A stretch of DNA of 64,000 nucleotides from Bacteroides sp. (GCA_017992695.1 JAGOOC010000008.1:1-64000), one strand, 5' to 3'; counted from the stretch's first letter, positions 9,405-19,844 are shown. The notes: generated from the letters alone by a model not told the origin. Numbers and translations: made by a program.

Positions 9405-11246
9405 TTACTCCTGATTAGAATCCCACCACACGTTAACTGACCAAACAGCATCATCCAGGTTCCAAAATGTTCCGTCTTTCATATTAGCACCGGGTACCTG
9501 ACTGCCAATAAGCTGCAGGTTGTCTTTATTGTAATTGGTCTCATGAGAGCTTTGACGCCAACGGCGGAAGTGCTTGCCAAGCGGAATTGCCTTCTGAGCC
9601 TCAGTGTTTACGTAGTACTCGGCAGGTATATGCCAATTGAGAAATATCTCCTCGCTATAGTCATAGCGACGCATATCATTAAATATTTCGACAGAGAACA
9701 ACATGGCCATTCTTTTTTGAGTCATAATCTTACCCAAAGTCAAATTTCCAGCTGTACCGATACCGTTAGCGATGTAGTTGTCTATATCAACCTGTTCTAT
9801 CGGAGTGAACGAAGGACACTTTCTTAAACCATCATCTTCAGAACACCATGCTTTAAGTTTTTGATTCATCGCATCGATGCTTGCTTTGATGCCCTCTTTG
9901 TAAGCTTCGAAAGCACCCGAGGCGTTATTCTGTTTAAACAGCACTTCTGCTTTGATGAAACAGGCCTCATGGTAAGCCGCAATATAGGTTGGCGACGAAG
10001 GGCGAACATAGAAACCGCCAGAAGTAGCCGAACGATCGTCTGAAGCGAGTTTGCGGTTGAGTAAGTCTTTGTTGCTCAAATAGCCTTTGGAGCCACTTAT
10101 CATATTCACATAAATCGTATCACCTTGGCGTCCGGGGTCCTTCGAATCACAGTACCAAGCCTTGCTTGACGAAAATGAAGATGCATAAGGCGCACCTTGT
10201 GTGCGAATCAATGTGTTCATATCAATGCCTGCAGAACGGCGCCAATTTCCACTCCATTTCAAACCCATAGGAGAATTCGGTCCTTTCTGAGAATAAGCCC
10301 AAGGAATCACCTTGTCGGCACGAGGGTCTTCGACATTATTTCCGGCAAAGTTAGTGAAGTTGTTTATCAGCATTTGGGTGGTAAAATAGTTGGCATTCAT
10401 ACCCAGCACAGAGAACAAAGGACAGTAGTCAACCGGTTCGTCCCAGCCTAGAACATCGTGTGTAGGACCATTGGCGTCGGTGTGTTGATATATGGTATTA
10501 TCACTATTGCTTGCATGAGCTTTAGATAAACAAGCTAAGATTTCGTTGGCATCCCACTTGCCATCTTTGTAACTACCTGCTCCTTTCTTGCTCAGGTGGT
10601 TTATCCAACGAGCCTTCAGGAGATAGGCCATTTTCAGCCATTTACTGACATCACCGTTATTCCAAGAATCACCCACCGCAAGGGATGGAGTAGACGGCTC
10701 TTGTGTCTTCTGAAAAAGCGCAATTGCTTCATCTATTTCGGTCAGACAACCCAAAAAGATGGTTTTACCTGTATCATATTTAGGAAGTGCATTCTGACCT
10801 AAACCATCAGTGTAAGGCATTTCACCATACAGATCGGTCATTAACATATAGCCATAGGCATGAATCAGTCGAGAAGCACCGGCATAGTGATAGGCACCCT
10901 GCATCATAGCCTTGTCATATAAATCTTGAAGATTAGGGCCAACACCTACTAAAAACCATTGATATGGGGTCGTATTGATACCATTTACCGGAAGCCATTG
11001 CGACATGCCGCCATAAGTGGATGTACGGCTATTCATGGTCATGTCTCCCATCGCCATATAGCTGCGCATGCCGGCAAACTGATACGCACTATTCATATAA
11101 AACTCACAATGCGCCAAGCGAGTCTCTATTGTGGCACTTTCTGCTGTCGGAATATTGGGATCGACGTTAACGTCAAGCCAATCGGTACAAGAGGTGAAAG
11201 AGAGCAAACCTGCAAAACTCAATAGAATTGATTTAACTATTTTCAT
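9405..11246 (-). CDS. SusD/RagB family nutrient-binding lipoprotein (SusD-like_2 type)
   Basis: A 613-residue outer-membrane lipoprotein. The signal peptide ends in a lipobox with Cys20 (SFTSCTDW). The body has the TPR-like SusD fold with the NTDPN-like segment (VNVDPNIPTAE) and the conserved C-terminal region. It should cap the SusC channel encoded 31 bases upstream and bind an oligosaccharide or peptide ligand at the cell surface. No hydrolase, sulfatase or regulator lies next to the pair, so the substrate cannot be read from context. Confidence 0.92.
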   Translation of the reverse strand: MKIVKSILLSFAGLLSFTSCTDWLDVNVDPNIPTAESATIETRLAHCEFYMNSAYQFAGMRSYMAMGDMTMNSRTSTYGGMSQWLPVNGINTTPYQWFLVGVGPNLQDLYDKAMMQGAYHYAGASRLIHAYGYMLMTDLYGEMPYTDGLGQNALPKYDTGKTIFLGCLTEIDEAIALFQKTQEPSTPSLAVGDSWNNGDVSKWLKMAYLLKARWINHLSKKGAGSYKDGKWDANEILACLSKAHASNSDNTIYQHTDANGPTHDVLGWDEPVDYCPLFSVLGMNANYFTTQMLINNFTNFAGNNVEDPRADKVIPWAYSQKGPNSPMGLKWSGNWRRSAGIDMNTLIRTQGAPYASSFSSSKAWYCDSKDPGRQGDTIYVNMISGSKGYLSNKDLLNRKLASDDRSATSGGFYVRPSSPTYIAAYHEACFIKAEVLFKQNNASGAFEAYKEGIKASIDAMNQKLKAWCSEDDGLRKCPSFTPIEQVDIDNYIANGIGTAGNLTLGKIMTQKRMAMLFSVEIFNDMRRYDYSEEIFLNWHIPAEYYVNTEAQKAIPLGKHFRRWRQSSHETNYNKDNLQLIGSQVPGANMKDGTFWNLDDAVWSVNVWWDSNQE

Positions 11247-11277
11247 AAATTAGAATTTTTGTTGTTCTACAATAAAG

Positions 11278-14200
11278 TTAGAATGTTAAATTAACACCGA
11301 ATGCCATGCTTGTAGTAGCGGGAACGCCACAGTAGTCGAAACCTACTGAAGAAGAACCTCCACGACCCGAGCCGGCTGCGGCTACCTCAGGATCACCGTC
11401 GTAATTAGTGAAGAGTAATAAGTTGTTGGCGGAAACTGAAAAGAGCGCACGTTTAATGAAATTGGACTTATTCAAAAGCACTCTTGGCAGATCATACGAC
11501 AATGAGATGGAGCGCAAACGAAGAGCGTTGACGGTAGTCATATAATTCGCGCTCTCCAGATTGTTGTAATTGGTATAGTACTTCTTGATAATATTGGCAC
11601 CACTCATCGTTACACCGCTAAAGTTGTAGGTCTTATCGGCAGACCATTCATAAGTCCGATTCTCGTATACCGGCTCTTTGGCAGTACCTACGTTTTCAAC
11701 ACCATTTACAATAAGGTGTTTGCGTATCTCGCCCGAATATTTGCTTACACCTGTTTGTGTCATTTCATACATCGTACCGTTGTATACATCACCACCTACA
11801 CGAAACTCCCACAACATATTAAATGTCCAATTCTTGTAGGACAGTGTATTGTTCCACCCTCCTGTGAACTTAGATTCGCGGTTACCAATCTGATAGGTAT
11901 TCTTGTCTGACGTAGGCATACCGCTTTTATCAAGAATAAGTTTTCCGTCCTCCGTGCGAGCCCATTTTGTTCCGGCAATTGCCATGAAGTCACCGCCCGA
12001 GAAGGAGGCTGCTTTTGCGTTACCAAACTGAACATCGGTCACGTACATAACGTCCATGCCTTTGGGCAGTCCATCCATCGTACCGCGGTTACCGGCAATA
12101 TTTACACCGGTTTCCCATTTCCAATCGTTGTTTTCAATAGGCGTGCCACTAACAGAAAGCTCCATGCCTTTGTTGTAAACATTACCTGCATTGATGGAGC
12201 AGAAGATGTATCCTGTAGATTGCGGTCCGCGCGGAGAGAGAATCTGATTATATGAATCGTTGGTGTAGTAAGCGTAATCAAATCTCAGGCGATTATTAAA
12301 GAAACGCATTTCCAAACCAAACTCTGTCGATTTGGTCATTTCCGGTTTTAAATAAGGATTACCACGTGTCCAAGTATTACCTACACCTACTTTATCGCCG
12401 ATAAAAGTTCCAACCGGCCATAAGCTGGTGTTTGTTTCATAAGCACCGGTGTCCTTTCCTACTTTTGCCCACGATGCACGTATTTTACCAAAGCTTAGCC
12501 AGTTCATTTTAGGCAAAAACTCAGTAAAGACAACGCTGCCGCTGAAAGAGGGATAGAAATAAGAACGGTCGGCCAATGGAAGCGTCGAAGTCCAGTCGTT
12601 GCGCCCGGTCATAGTGAAGAATATGGTGTTTCTCCAGTCGGCTCTAAACTCGCCAAATGCACCCACTAAACGTCTTTTTGATACGATCGATTTGAAGTTA
12701 CGATCGGTACTCTTTACGTTGTTGGTTGAATAGAAATCAGGCATTTGAAAATTCCATGCCATTTCGTAATGAGTCCTCGTGTCGGTGTTATCAGTAGATG
12801 TACCCAACATCAGGTTCAGGTCAAAATCACCGAATTTATGATTGAAATTCGTCAGTAAGTTGGTCGACAGGTATTGAAAGCGCAAGGTGTTGTCACTCAT
12901 CATACCATTTTTCCACACAGGCTTTATTGCGCCATTAGCAGCAATGCGGGTAGCGTTGTCTGTTGTATAAGAGTCGATACCCATGCGATAAGCTACCCAC
13001 CACCATTTTGTGATGTCAGCTTTCACATTGAAACTACCGGTAAAACGCTCTGTATTATCACCGAGTTTATTCCTATTTAACAACCAATAGGGATTGTCGC
13101 GTTCGCTTTGAGGTTCGAGTCGATCGCCAAACATGCGGTAGCGAGAACCATCTTCATTCAAATAGTGAGTCATGTCATCACTTGGCGACCAGTTGTTCAC
13201 GGCATAAAGAGCTCCCGTGCCAGCTGATCCATAAAGCGCAGCCGAAGTTAATGTTTTTTGTGTACGAGCCTGCGAGTAAGCCACATTGGCACCAAAGGTG
13301 AATATTTTAAACTTTTGCTCTCCATTGAAGCGGAAAGTTGTTTTGGTATAGCCTGTAGTTGGTATGATACCATCTTGATCATAGAAAGAGCCCGACAGGT
13401 AGAAGCTGCTGTTCTTCGTACCACCAGATACGCTTAGGTTGGTATCCCAAGTACCCCCATTTTGATAGAAGTCACCGATGTTATCATAAACCGGGTCGCT
13501 AGCAGTCATCTCTGTGCCCCATGAGTTATAGGAAAAATCATTATAGGATGTGCCTTTATATGTTCCATCCGCATTGTATTGATCTTCGAGGAAGCCTCTT
13601 TTGTATTTCGTCTGCACCTCGGGTAGTGATTTTGCCCAAGAAGAGATGAATTTAGTGGATAAATTAACCTCTACAGAACCCTCTTTGCCTTTCTTCGTTG
13701 TAATAAGAATAACACCGGCAGAAGCACGTGACCCATAAAGTGCAGCGGCAGCAGGTCCTTTTAGTACGGACATATTCTCTACATCTTCCGGGTTAATATC
13801 CATTACCCGGTTGGAGGTCGTTGTGGTAGATGCCATGGCACCATCAAAAGCGGAGTTTCCGACAACGGATGAAGAGTTATCATAGATCACACCATCGACA
13901 ACAAATAAAGGTTGATTGTCGCGAGTTTCACTGGCAGAAGTGCCACCTCGAAGAATGATTTGAGACCCCCCACCTGCAGCGCCAGATGCTTGTGTAACAT
14001 TTACACCGGCAATTTTACCCGAAAGAGAATTGATAACGTTGGTTTGTTTGTTTTTCATCAACTCCTCAGCTTTCACATCTTCCACAGCATATCCCAAAGC
14101 TTTTCTATCTTTCTTAATACCCATAGCAGTTACTACGACTTCACTCAATGCCTGAGTATCTTCTGTTAATACCACGGTATAGCTCGTGGATGCGCCAACG

Positions 14201-14499
14201 AGAATTTCTTTCTTGGTATAGCCAACATAAGACGCTACCAAAGTACTGCCTTGTGGAGCATTTAAAGAGAAGTTTCCATCTAGATCTGTAATAACTCCAT
14301 TACTTGTTCCCTTTACCAATATGCTGGCACCGATAATCGGTTCGCCTTTAGAGTCGAGTGCCTTTCCTGTGATTTTTTTGGCTTGTTGCGTACTTTGAGA
14401 ACTTAATACGCTCAAATTATCAGCTGCGTTTGATGAAAATGGCGTAGAAAGCCCAAAGGTTGTAAACAAGACTAATGATAAGTAATAATTTCTTTTCAT
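11278..14499 (-). CDS. SusC/RagA family TonB-dependent outer-membrane transporter
   Basis: A 1073-residue outer-membrane protein. After a signal peptide comes a CarboxypepD_reg-like domain (KKITGKALDSKGEP, DLDGNFSL), the SusC signature ALSEVVVTAMGIKK, a plug domain (GVNVTQASG, DNQPLFVVDGV) and a long beta-barrel ending in a terminal phenylalanine (GVNLTF). It imports the ligand bound by the SusD partner. The open frame runs on to 14589, but a promoter match at 14525-14532 leaves only the ATGs at 14505 and 14499. The latter gives a normal signal peptide. Confidence 0.93.
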   Translation of the reverse strand: MKRNYYLSLVLFTTFGLSTPFSSNAADNLSVLSSQSTQQAKKITGKALDSKGEPIIGASILVKGTSNGVITDLDGNFSLNAPQGSTLVASYVGYTKKEILVGASTSYTVVLTEDTQALSEVVVTAMGIKKDRKALGYAVEDVKAEELMKNKQTNVINSLSGKIAGVNVTQASGAAGGGSQIILRGGTSASETRDNQPLFVVDGVIYDNSSSVVGNSAFDGAMASTTTTSNRVMDINPEDVENMSVLKGPAAAALYGSRASAGVILITTKKGKEGSVEVNLSTKFISSWAKSLPEVQTKYKRGFLEDQYNADGTYKGTSYNDFSYNSWGTEMTASDPVYDNIGDFYQNGGTWDTNLSVSGGTKNSSFYLSGSFYDQDGIIPTTGYTKTTFRFNGEQKFKIFTFGANVAYSQARTQKTLTSAALYGSAGTGALYAVNNWSPSDDMTHYLNEDGSRYRMFGDRLEPQSERDNPYWLLNRNKLGDNTERFTGSFNVKADITKWWWVAYRMGIDSYTTDNATRIAANGAIKPVWKNGMMSDNTLRFQYLSTNLLTNFNHKFGDFDLNLMLGTSTDNTDTRTHYEMAWNFQMPDFYSTNNVKSTDRNFKSIVSKRRLVGAFGEFRADWRNTIFFTMTGRNDWTSTLPLADRSYFYPSFSGSVVFTEFLPKMNWLSFGKIRASWAKVGKDTGAYETNTSLWPVGTFIGDKVGVGNTWTRGNPYLKPEMTKSTEFGLEMRFFNNRLRFDYAYYTNDSYNQILSPRGPQSTGYIFCSINAGNVYNKGMELSVSGTPIENNDWKWETGVNIAGNRGTMDGLPKGMDVMYVTDVQFGNAKAASFSGGDFMAIAGTKWARTEDGKLILDKSGMPTSDKNTYQIGNRESKFTGGWNNTLSYKNWTFNMLWEFRVGGDVYNGTMYEMTQTGVSKYSGEIRKHLIVNGVENVGTAKEPVYENRTYEWSADKTYNFSGVTMSGANIIKKYYTNYNNLESANYMTTVNALRLRSISLSYDLPRVLLNKSNFIKRALFSVSANNLLLFTNYDGDPEVAAAGSGRGGSSSVGFDYCGVPATTSMAFGVNLTF

Positions 14500-14524
14500 A
14501 AGCATTAAATTTTTCGGTTTGTTT

Positions 14525-14532
14525 GCAAATAT
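14525..14532 (-). promoter_or_regulatory. -7 box for the SusC/SusD operon
   Basis: The minus strand reads TATATTTG, a match to TAnnTTTG, about 25 bases before the chosen susC start. No anti-sigma/ECF sigma pair is nearby, so ordinary housekeeping transcription is possible. Confidence 0.5.
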
Positions 14533-14877
14533 ATAATATATTTTAGAACCTGATTCAGAATTCTGACTAAAAATATGATAATAAATCACAATTTAACCCA
14601 TTGAACTTAAGCGAGATATTGTTGGATGGTATTGATGAGCAAAAAGAATGGAATAATAGTATATCTATCTCATATTTTGGAAGTTATAAGATAACGAAAT
14701 TATTGTTGATGAGGAGTTGTACATTTAAACATAATGTATTCATACATAAAACTTCAATATTGTGTTCGAAAAGAAGGAGATTCAAGTTATGAAATCAATG
14801 AATATGGCAGATATTATGCGTTAAGTAAGGTATTGGGTAATATCATAAATTATTATAAAATAATCTTTACTGCATGC

Positions 14878-14935
14878 CTTATATATAAAATCGGGATATA
14901 GTCTGAATAGACTATATCCCGATTTTATATATAAG
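14878..14935. terminator. Long perfect hairpin downstream of the alcohol dehydrogenase gene
   Basis: A perfect 26-base stem (14878-14903 with 14910-14935) around the 6-base loop TGAATA. On the minus strand it begins about 30 bases after the alcohol dehydrogenase stop. It has a weak GC core and A/T-rich ends, which fits a bidirectional terminator, though the stem is longer than usual. Confidence 0.7.
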
Positions 14936-14964
14936 AAATACGAAGCGTATGAAATCAAGTTCGA

Positions 14965-16140
14965 TTATTTATACGAGTCTTTATAAATTTTCAAGAATGT
15001 GTCATCGCTCAATACCGCAGGATCGACACTAAAGAGTCCGCCCATGTTCTCGCGTGCGTTCTGTAAGAAACGTGGCAGGTCAGCTTCTGTTATCCCCCAC
15101 TTGCTCATCTTTAGCTCATCAACTCCACAGGCTTTTTGCATGATAGCCAGTATACGAATAAAATCCATAGGATCATTGGATTTCTCATTCGTAATGGCTT
15201 CGGTCATTTGTATAAATCGTTCGGGAACAGCTGATGCAAAAGCCGTGAAATAGGCCAGAGACAGCATAATTAATCCCGCACCATGAGGCAAAGCAGGGTA
15301 ATAAGCACTCATGGCGTGTTCGAGCGAATGCTCGGATGTGCAGCTTGAGGTAGACTCTACCATCCCCGACAATGTACTGGCTAGTGCCACATTACTGCGA
15401 GCCTCTATGTTCGTACCATCGGTAATGGCCAAAGGCAGATTGTGATAGAGTAGATTGAGGCTTTTTAGTGCATAAAGATCGCTAATGGGAGAAGCGATAT
15501 TGGCTATGTACCCTTCGGCTGCATGAAAGAAAGCATCGAAGCCTTGGTAAGCGGTAAGATGTGGCGGTACTGAAAGCATCAGCTCGGGGTCAATGATTGA
15601 GAGAACGGGAAAAGTGCTTGCGTTGCCAAATCCTATTTTCTCGTTGCGCTCTTCATGTGTAATTACTGTCCAAGGATCGGCCTCAGTGCCTGTTCCTGCG
15701 GTGGTGGGAATGGCAATTACAGGCAATGCGCCACCTGTTGTGGGTTTTCCTTTGCCCGTTCCTCCATGAATATAATCCCAGTAGTCGCCCGGATTACAGG
15801 CCATCAAAGCAATAGCTTTAGCCGAGTCGATGGAGCTACCGCCACCTAATCCAACGATAAAATCGCATTGTTCTTGTTTGCAAAGCGCTGCTGCCTCCAT
15901 CACATGAGTGCGAATCGGGTTCGGGAGTATTTTATCGTATACCACTGTGGTGACTCCATTCTGGGTAAGCAATTCGATAATTGTATCTAAATAACCGTAC
16001 TTGCGCATTGATGTTCCTGAAGAGATGACAATGAGTGCTTTCTTACCTGGCAACCGACTAGTAGCTAACTTCTTGATGCTTCCACAACCAAAGATTAAAT
16101 TAGTTGGGATGAACTGATTAAATATAAATTGTTTCATCAT
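14965..16140 (-). CDS. Iron-containing (group III) alcohol dehydrogenase
   Basis: A 391-residue NAD(P)H-dependent dehydrogenase of the Fe-ADH family. The dinucleotide-binding segment is GLGGGSSIDSAKA (near residue 96-108), and the PTTAGTGTE motif is at about 150. Metal ligands come from an aspartate near 200 and from histidines in FDAFFHAAEGY, SEHSLEHAMSA and LPHGAG. It probably reduces aldehydes to alcohols or the reverse; the butanol dehydrogenase/YqhD group is the closest I can name. It stands alone, with its own promoter and a terminator hairpin downstream, so the substrate is unknown. Confidence 0.88.
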   Translation of the reverse strand: MMKQFIFNQFIPTNLIFGCGSIKKLATSRLPGKKALIVISSGTSMRKYGYLDTIIELLTQNGVTTVVYDKILPNPIRTHVMEAAALCKQEQCDFIVGLGGGSSIDSAKAIALMACNPGDYWDYIHGGTGKGKPTTGGALPVIAIPTTAGTGTEADPWTVITHEERNEKIGFGNASTFPVLSIIDPELMLSVPPHLTAYQGFDAFFHAAEGYIANIASPISDLYALKSLNLLYHNLPLAITDGTNIEARSNVALASTLSGMVESTSSCTSEHSLEHAMSAYYPALPHGAGLIMLSLAYFTAFASAVPERFIQMTEAITNEKSNDPMDFIRILAIMQKACGVDELKMSKWGITEADLPRFLQNARENMGGLFSVDPAVLSDDTFLKIYKDSYK

Positions 16141-16171
16141 TAAAATATGAGTATTTTAGTTAGTAATGAAA

Positions 16172-16201
16172 CAAAAGTAGACATAAATAACCGGATACAA
16201 A
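16172..16201 (-). promoter_or_regulatory. Promoter of the alcohol dehydrogenase gene
   Basis: The minus strand has TACTTTTG (16179-16172) as -7 and TTTG (16201-16198) as -33, separated by 18 bases. This is one of the two best two-box matches in the window. Confidence 0.65.
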
Positions 16202-16353
16202 CAATCGCCTAATATATAGTGTCAATGATTAACATATATTATCAGGCGAATTTGTATAGTATTTATTTTTGATGTTTTTTTTGCTTGATTAAAGATGATA
16301 TAACGAAAAAGAGCATAAAAATGCGCTATATATTATTGGTAATAAGACATTTA

Positions 16354-16438
16354 AAGAGTGCGTACTTTGGGGTGATAAGAGTACGTACTTATTGGTGTGT
16401 TAAATGCCCATTTAACGCATTGTTAAGATAGTACTCTT
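16354..16438. repeat. Palindromic extragenic element, copy A
   Basis: The element has a 14-base half unit (16354-16367, AAGAGTGCGTACTT), a 9-base spacer and a 62-base imperfect palindrome (16377-16438) bounded by AAGAGT and ACTCTT. It contains the inner inverted repeat GTTAAATG-CC-CATTTAAC. The same architecture recurs at 40717-40799 and 61804-61884. It lies in the 337-base gap downstream of the methyltransferase gene and upstream of the alcohol dehydrogenase promoter. The copy has decayed most of the three. It might also act as a terminator on the minus strand. Confidence 0.75.
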
Positions 16439-16477
16439 TCACGGCAAGAAAAATGGGTACACACGCCTTAGACCTTT

Positions 16478-17182
16478 TTAAAGCTTCAGGTAAAACGCCT
16501 TAGTTAAATCAATGTACTCCTGGCTGTACTTATGTCGGGATATTTCCGTCAATAATTCTTCTTTTTGGCACACTTGCTTTTCCTTGGTGAAGTTGATCAA
16601 TGTTCGTTTAGAATTTGCTCCAGGTTTGGTGATAACGAATAGTTGACGGCTGGGATAAAGTTGATATTCAGCAGCAATGCTTTTCACTTTTTCTGAAACA
16701 ACGGTCGGGATGACGAGTGTAAATACTCCATCTTCACTAAGCAAGAGACTTACTCCTTGTAATAATTCTTCGTAATTTAGCTCGTTGTTATGTCGAGCCG
16801 TACTTCTTTGCTCGTCGATGCACTTCATAGAGTCAATAAAATAGGGCGGATTACACACAATAAGATCAAACCGTTGTGTAGGATTGTAGCTTTTAAAGTC
16901 AGCCTGAACTACCTCTATCCTATTCTGCCACGGAGAGCGATCTACGTTTTCGGTAGCCTGTATAGAAGCTTCTTTGTCTATTTCTAGCGCTGTGATGAAG
17001 GCTTGGCTACGCTGTGCAAGCATTAAAGCAACCAAACCAGTGCCGGTACCGATATCAAGTATTTGGCGAGCTTCTTTGGCAGGTGCCCATGCGCCTAAGA
17101 GGACACCGTCGGTTCCTACTTTTAGGGCACACTTGTCATGCCACACCGTAAATTGTTTAAACTGGAAATATGGATTGGCCAT
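16478..17182 (-). CDS. trmN6: tRNA1(Val) (adenine37-N6)-methyltransferase
   Basis: A 234-residue SAM-dependent methyltransferase of the YfiC/TrmN6 type. The SAM-binding motif is DIGTGTGLVALML, and the catalytic N6-adenine motif is NPPY in LIVCNPPYFIDS. The start at 17182 gives the conserved N-terminus (MANPYFQFKQFTVWHD, KVGTDGVLLGAW); the open frame upstream to 17329 has no family similarity that I can see. It faces lon divergently. E. coli TrmN6 methylates A37 of tRNA1-Val; the same substrate is assumed here. Confidence 0.88.
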   Translation of the reverse strand: MANPYFQFKQFTVWHDKCALKVGTDGVLLGAWAPAKEARQILDIGTGTGLVALMLAQRSQAFITALEIDKEASIQATENVDRSPWQNRIEVVQADFKSYNPTQRFDLIVCNPPYFIDSMKCIDEQRSTARHNNELNYEELLQGVSLLLSEDGVFTLVIPTVVSEKVKSIAAEYQLYPSRQLFVITKPGANSKRTLINFTKEKQVCQKEELLTEISRHKYSQEYIDLTKAFYLKL

Positions 17183-17314
17183 TTTTACTGTTAGTTTTAA
17201 TAGAATCGTCAAAAATAAATAATAAAGCCGAGATACTAAGGCATATGAATCAATTTTTGGCATTGTTTTTGTGATTTTATTGAATGCATGCTTCTTTATT
17301 AATGAAGAATCAAT

Positions 17315-17322
17315 TAACTTTG
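17315..17322 (+). promoter_or_regulatory. -7 box for lon
   Basis: TAACTTTG fits TAnnTTTG and lies 47 bases before the lon start codon. No heat-shock operator was recognised. Confidence 0.5.
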
Positions 17323-17369
17323 CATGCAATTTATGCCTATTATTGTGACATAAACTAATTTATACGATA

Positions 17370-19844
17370 ATGATGAAAGAAAGATACTTAAGAGAGATGG
17401 AAGGTACAGACAATAACGCATTTTCATTGATCGCCGATTTTGAAGGTAACGATGAGCAGATGTTTGAAGTGAATGTTAAGTCTGGTGAAACACTTCCCGT
17501 TCTTCCTCTTCGCAATATGGTGTTGTTTCCCGGAGTATTTATGCCGGTAACTGTGGGACGAAAATCATCCCTCAAACTGATTCGTGATGCCGAAAAGAAA
17601 AGTTTAAACGTTGCAGTTGTTTGTCAAATAACAGCTCAAGTTGATGATCCTGGGTTTGAAGATTTGCATACCATCGGTACCATTGGTAAAATTATACGTA
17701 TTCTTGAAATGCCCGACCAAACGACTACCGTCATTTTGCAAGGATTGAAACGTTTTGAGCTTCAAAACATCACAGAAGTTCACCCCTATTTAAAAGGAGA
17801 GGTGCTGCTTTTGGAGGAAGAGATTCCACCCAAAAAGGATAAAGAATTTCAAGCACTGGTAGACAGCTGTAAGGATTTAACGATTCGCTACATTAAATCG
17901 TCTGACTTGTTGCATCAAGATTCGGCTTTTGCGATTAAGAACATCGAAAACCACATGTTCTTAGTCGATTTTATCTGCACCAATCTCCCGTTAAAGAAGG
18001 ATGAAAAGATAGAACTTCTGCGAATAAATTCGCTTAGGGAGCGGGCCTATCGCTTACTCGAAATATTGAATAGAGAGGTGCAACTTGCCGAAATAAAGGC
18101 TTCGATACAGATGCGTGCACGCGAAGATATTGACCAACAACAACGCGAATATTTTCTTCAACAGCAGATCAAAACCATACAAGATGAACTTGGTGGTGGT
18201 GGTCAAGAGCAAGAGATTGAAGAGCTGCGCGCCAAGGCAACCAAGATGAAATGGAATGAAGAGGTTATGGCTGTTTTCCTTAAGGAACTGGCTAAATTAG
18301 AACGCACGCACCCACAATCGCCCGACTATAGCATTCAGCTGAACTACATTCAAACAATGCTAAGCCTCCCATGGGGAATATATTCGACAGACAACCTGAA
18401 TCTTAAAAATGCCGAAAAGACATTGAATAAAGACCACTACGGGTTGGAGAAGGTGAAAGAACGCATCTTGGAACACTTGGCTGTATTGAAGCTAAAGGGC
18501 GATATGAAGTCTCCCATCATCTGTTTATACGGCCCTCCGGGGGTGGGTAAAACCTCTTTAGGGAAATCGGTTGCTTCGGCTTTGAAGCGGAAGTACATCC
18601 GTATGTCACTGGGAGGTGTACACGATGAAGCCGAGATACGTGGTCATCGCAGAACATACATAGGCGCCATGCCGGGTAGAATTATTAAGAGTTTGATTAA
18701 AGCTGGTTCTTCCAATCCCGTGTTTATTCTTGATGAGATTGATAAGGTAACAGCCGACCGTCAAGGAGACCCCTCCTCAGCCTTGCTTGAAGTGCTTGAC
18801 CCGGAACAGAACACCACGTTCCATGACAACTTTCTGGATGTGGACTATGACTTGTCTAAGGTGATGTTTATTGCTACGGCCAATAATTTAAACTCCATTC
18901 CCGGACCATTGCTAGACCGTATGGAGTTGATTGAGGTGAGTGGATACATTACCGAGGAGAAGATTGAGATAGCCCGCAAGCATCTGGTTCCAAAGGCACT
19001 CGAAGCAACGGGAATGAGTAAGAATGATATCAAAATACCAAAAGATACGTTAGAAGCGATTATTGAATCGTACACGCGCGAAAGTGGAGTTCGAGAGCTA
19101 GAGAAGAAGATCGGTAAGATTCTTCGTAAATCTGCTCGTCAATATGCTACGGATGGTTTTTATGCTAAATCAGAAATTAAACCTGCTGACTTGTACAACT
19201 TCCTCGGTGCACCGGAATATAGCCGTGACAAATATCAGGGCAATGACTATGCAGGTGTAGTAACCGGACTGGCTTGGACAGCTGTAGGTGGCGAGATTCT
19301 ATTTGTAGAGACAAGCTTAAGTCGTGGAAAAGGCGGACGATTGACGCTGACCGGGAACCTGGGAGATGTCATGAAGGAATCGGCTATGCTGGCGCTTGAG
19401 TACATTAAATCTCATGCCTCTATACTTGATTTAGACGAAGACATCTTCGACAATTGGAACATCCACGTACACGTTCCAGAGGGTGCTATTCCTAAAGATG
19501 GTCCTTCGGCCGGTATTACCATGGCAACCTCTTTGGCTTCGGCATTGACACAGCGAAAGGTCAAAGCAAACTTAGCCATGACAGGCGAGATTACGCTTCG
19601 CGGTAAAGTGCTGCCGGTAGGTGGCATCAAAGAAAAGATTCTGGCGGCTAAACGTGCGGGTATCAAGGAGATCATTATGAGTGTGGAGAATAAAAAGAAT
19701 ATAGATGAGATTCAGGACATTTACATCAAAGGGTTAACTTTTCATTATGTGAGTGACATCAAAGAGGTGTTTAACCTTGCATTGACGAATGAGAAAGTAA
19801 CCGATGCAATTGACTTGACTGCAAAGAAAGCCAGCAAGGAATGA
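17370..19844 (+). CDS. lon: ATP-dependent protease Lon
   Basis: An 824-residue cytosolic AAA+ serine protease that degrades misfolded and regulatory proteins. In order it has the LON substrate-binding domain (starting [14 protein letters not shown] near residue 43), a coiled-coil linker, Walker A GPPGVGKT, Walker B FILDEIDK, and the C-terminal protease domain. The catalytic dyad is Ser713 (DGPSAG) and Lys756 (GGIKEK). Length is typical. Its stop overlaps the tgt start by four bases (ATGA), and lptF/G follows, so the three are probably one transcript. Confidence 0.97.
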   Translation: MMKERYLREMEGTDNNAFSLIADFEGNDEQMFEVNVKSGETLPVLPLRNMVLFPGVFMPVTVGRKSSLKLIRDAEKKSLNVAVVCQITAQVDDPGFEDLHTIGTIGKIIRILEMPDQTTTVILQGLKRFELQNITEVHPYLKGEVLLLEEEIPPKKDKEFQALVDSCKDLTIRYIKSSDLLHQDSAFAIKNIENHMFLVDFICTNLPLKKDEKIELLRINSLRERAYRLLEILNREVQLAEIKASIQMRAREDIDQQQREYFLQQQIKTIQDELGGGGQEQEIEELRAKATKMKWNEEVMAVFLKELAKLERTHPQSPDYSIQLNYIQTMLSLPWGIYSTDNLNLKNAEKTLNKDHYGLEKVKERILEHLAVLKLKGDMKSPIICLYGPPGVGKTSLGKSVASALKRKYIRMSLGGVHDEAEIRGHRRTYIGAMPGRIIKSLIKAGSSNPVFILDEIDKVTADRQGDPSSALLEVLDPEQNTTFHDNFLDVDYDLSKVMFIATANNLNSIPGPLLDRMELIEVSGYITEEKIEIARKHLVPKALEATGMSKNDIKIPKDTLEAIIESYTRESGVRELEKKIGKILRKSARQYATDGFYAKSEIKPADLYNFLGAPEYSRDKYQGNDYAGVVTGLAWTAVGGEILFVETSLSRGKGGRLTLTGNLGDVMKESAMLALEYIKSHASILDLDEDIFDNWNIHVHVPEGAIPKDGPSAGITMATSLASALTQRKVKANLAMTGEITLRGKVLPVGGIKEKILAAKRAGIKEIIMSVENKKNIDEIQDIYIKGLTFHYVSDIKEVFNLALTNEKVTDAIDLTAKKASKE

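Larger units (their letters stand above)
14506..14964. other. Gene-poor AT-rich interval
   Basis: This gap holds the susC promoter match at 14525-14532 and the large hairpin at 14878-14935. A 63-codon open frame on the plus strand (14601-14792) has atypical composition and no recognisable features, and I do not call it. Nothing else is visible. Confidence 0.5.

Noticed and set aside
11716..12035. Frames overlapping the SusC gene on both strands
   Set aside because: They lie wholly inside a well-supported TonB-dependent transporter gene.
14601..14792. 63-codon plus-strand frame in the gap upstream of susC
   Set aside because: It has no recognisable domain, no promoter match, unusual composition, and ends before a hairpin that is better explained by the neighbouring gene.
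14878..14935. Reading the long hairpin as an insertion-sequence end
   Set aside because: There is no transposase, no target duplication was seen, and the position right after a gene fits a terminator.
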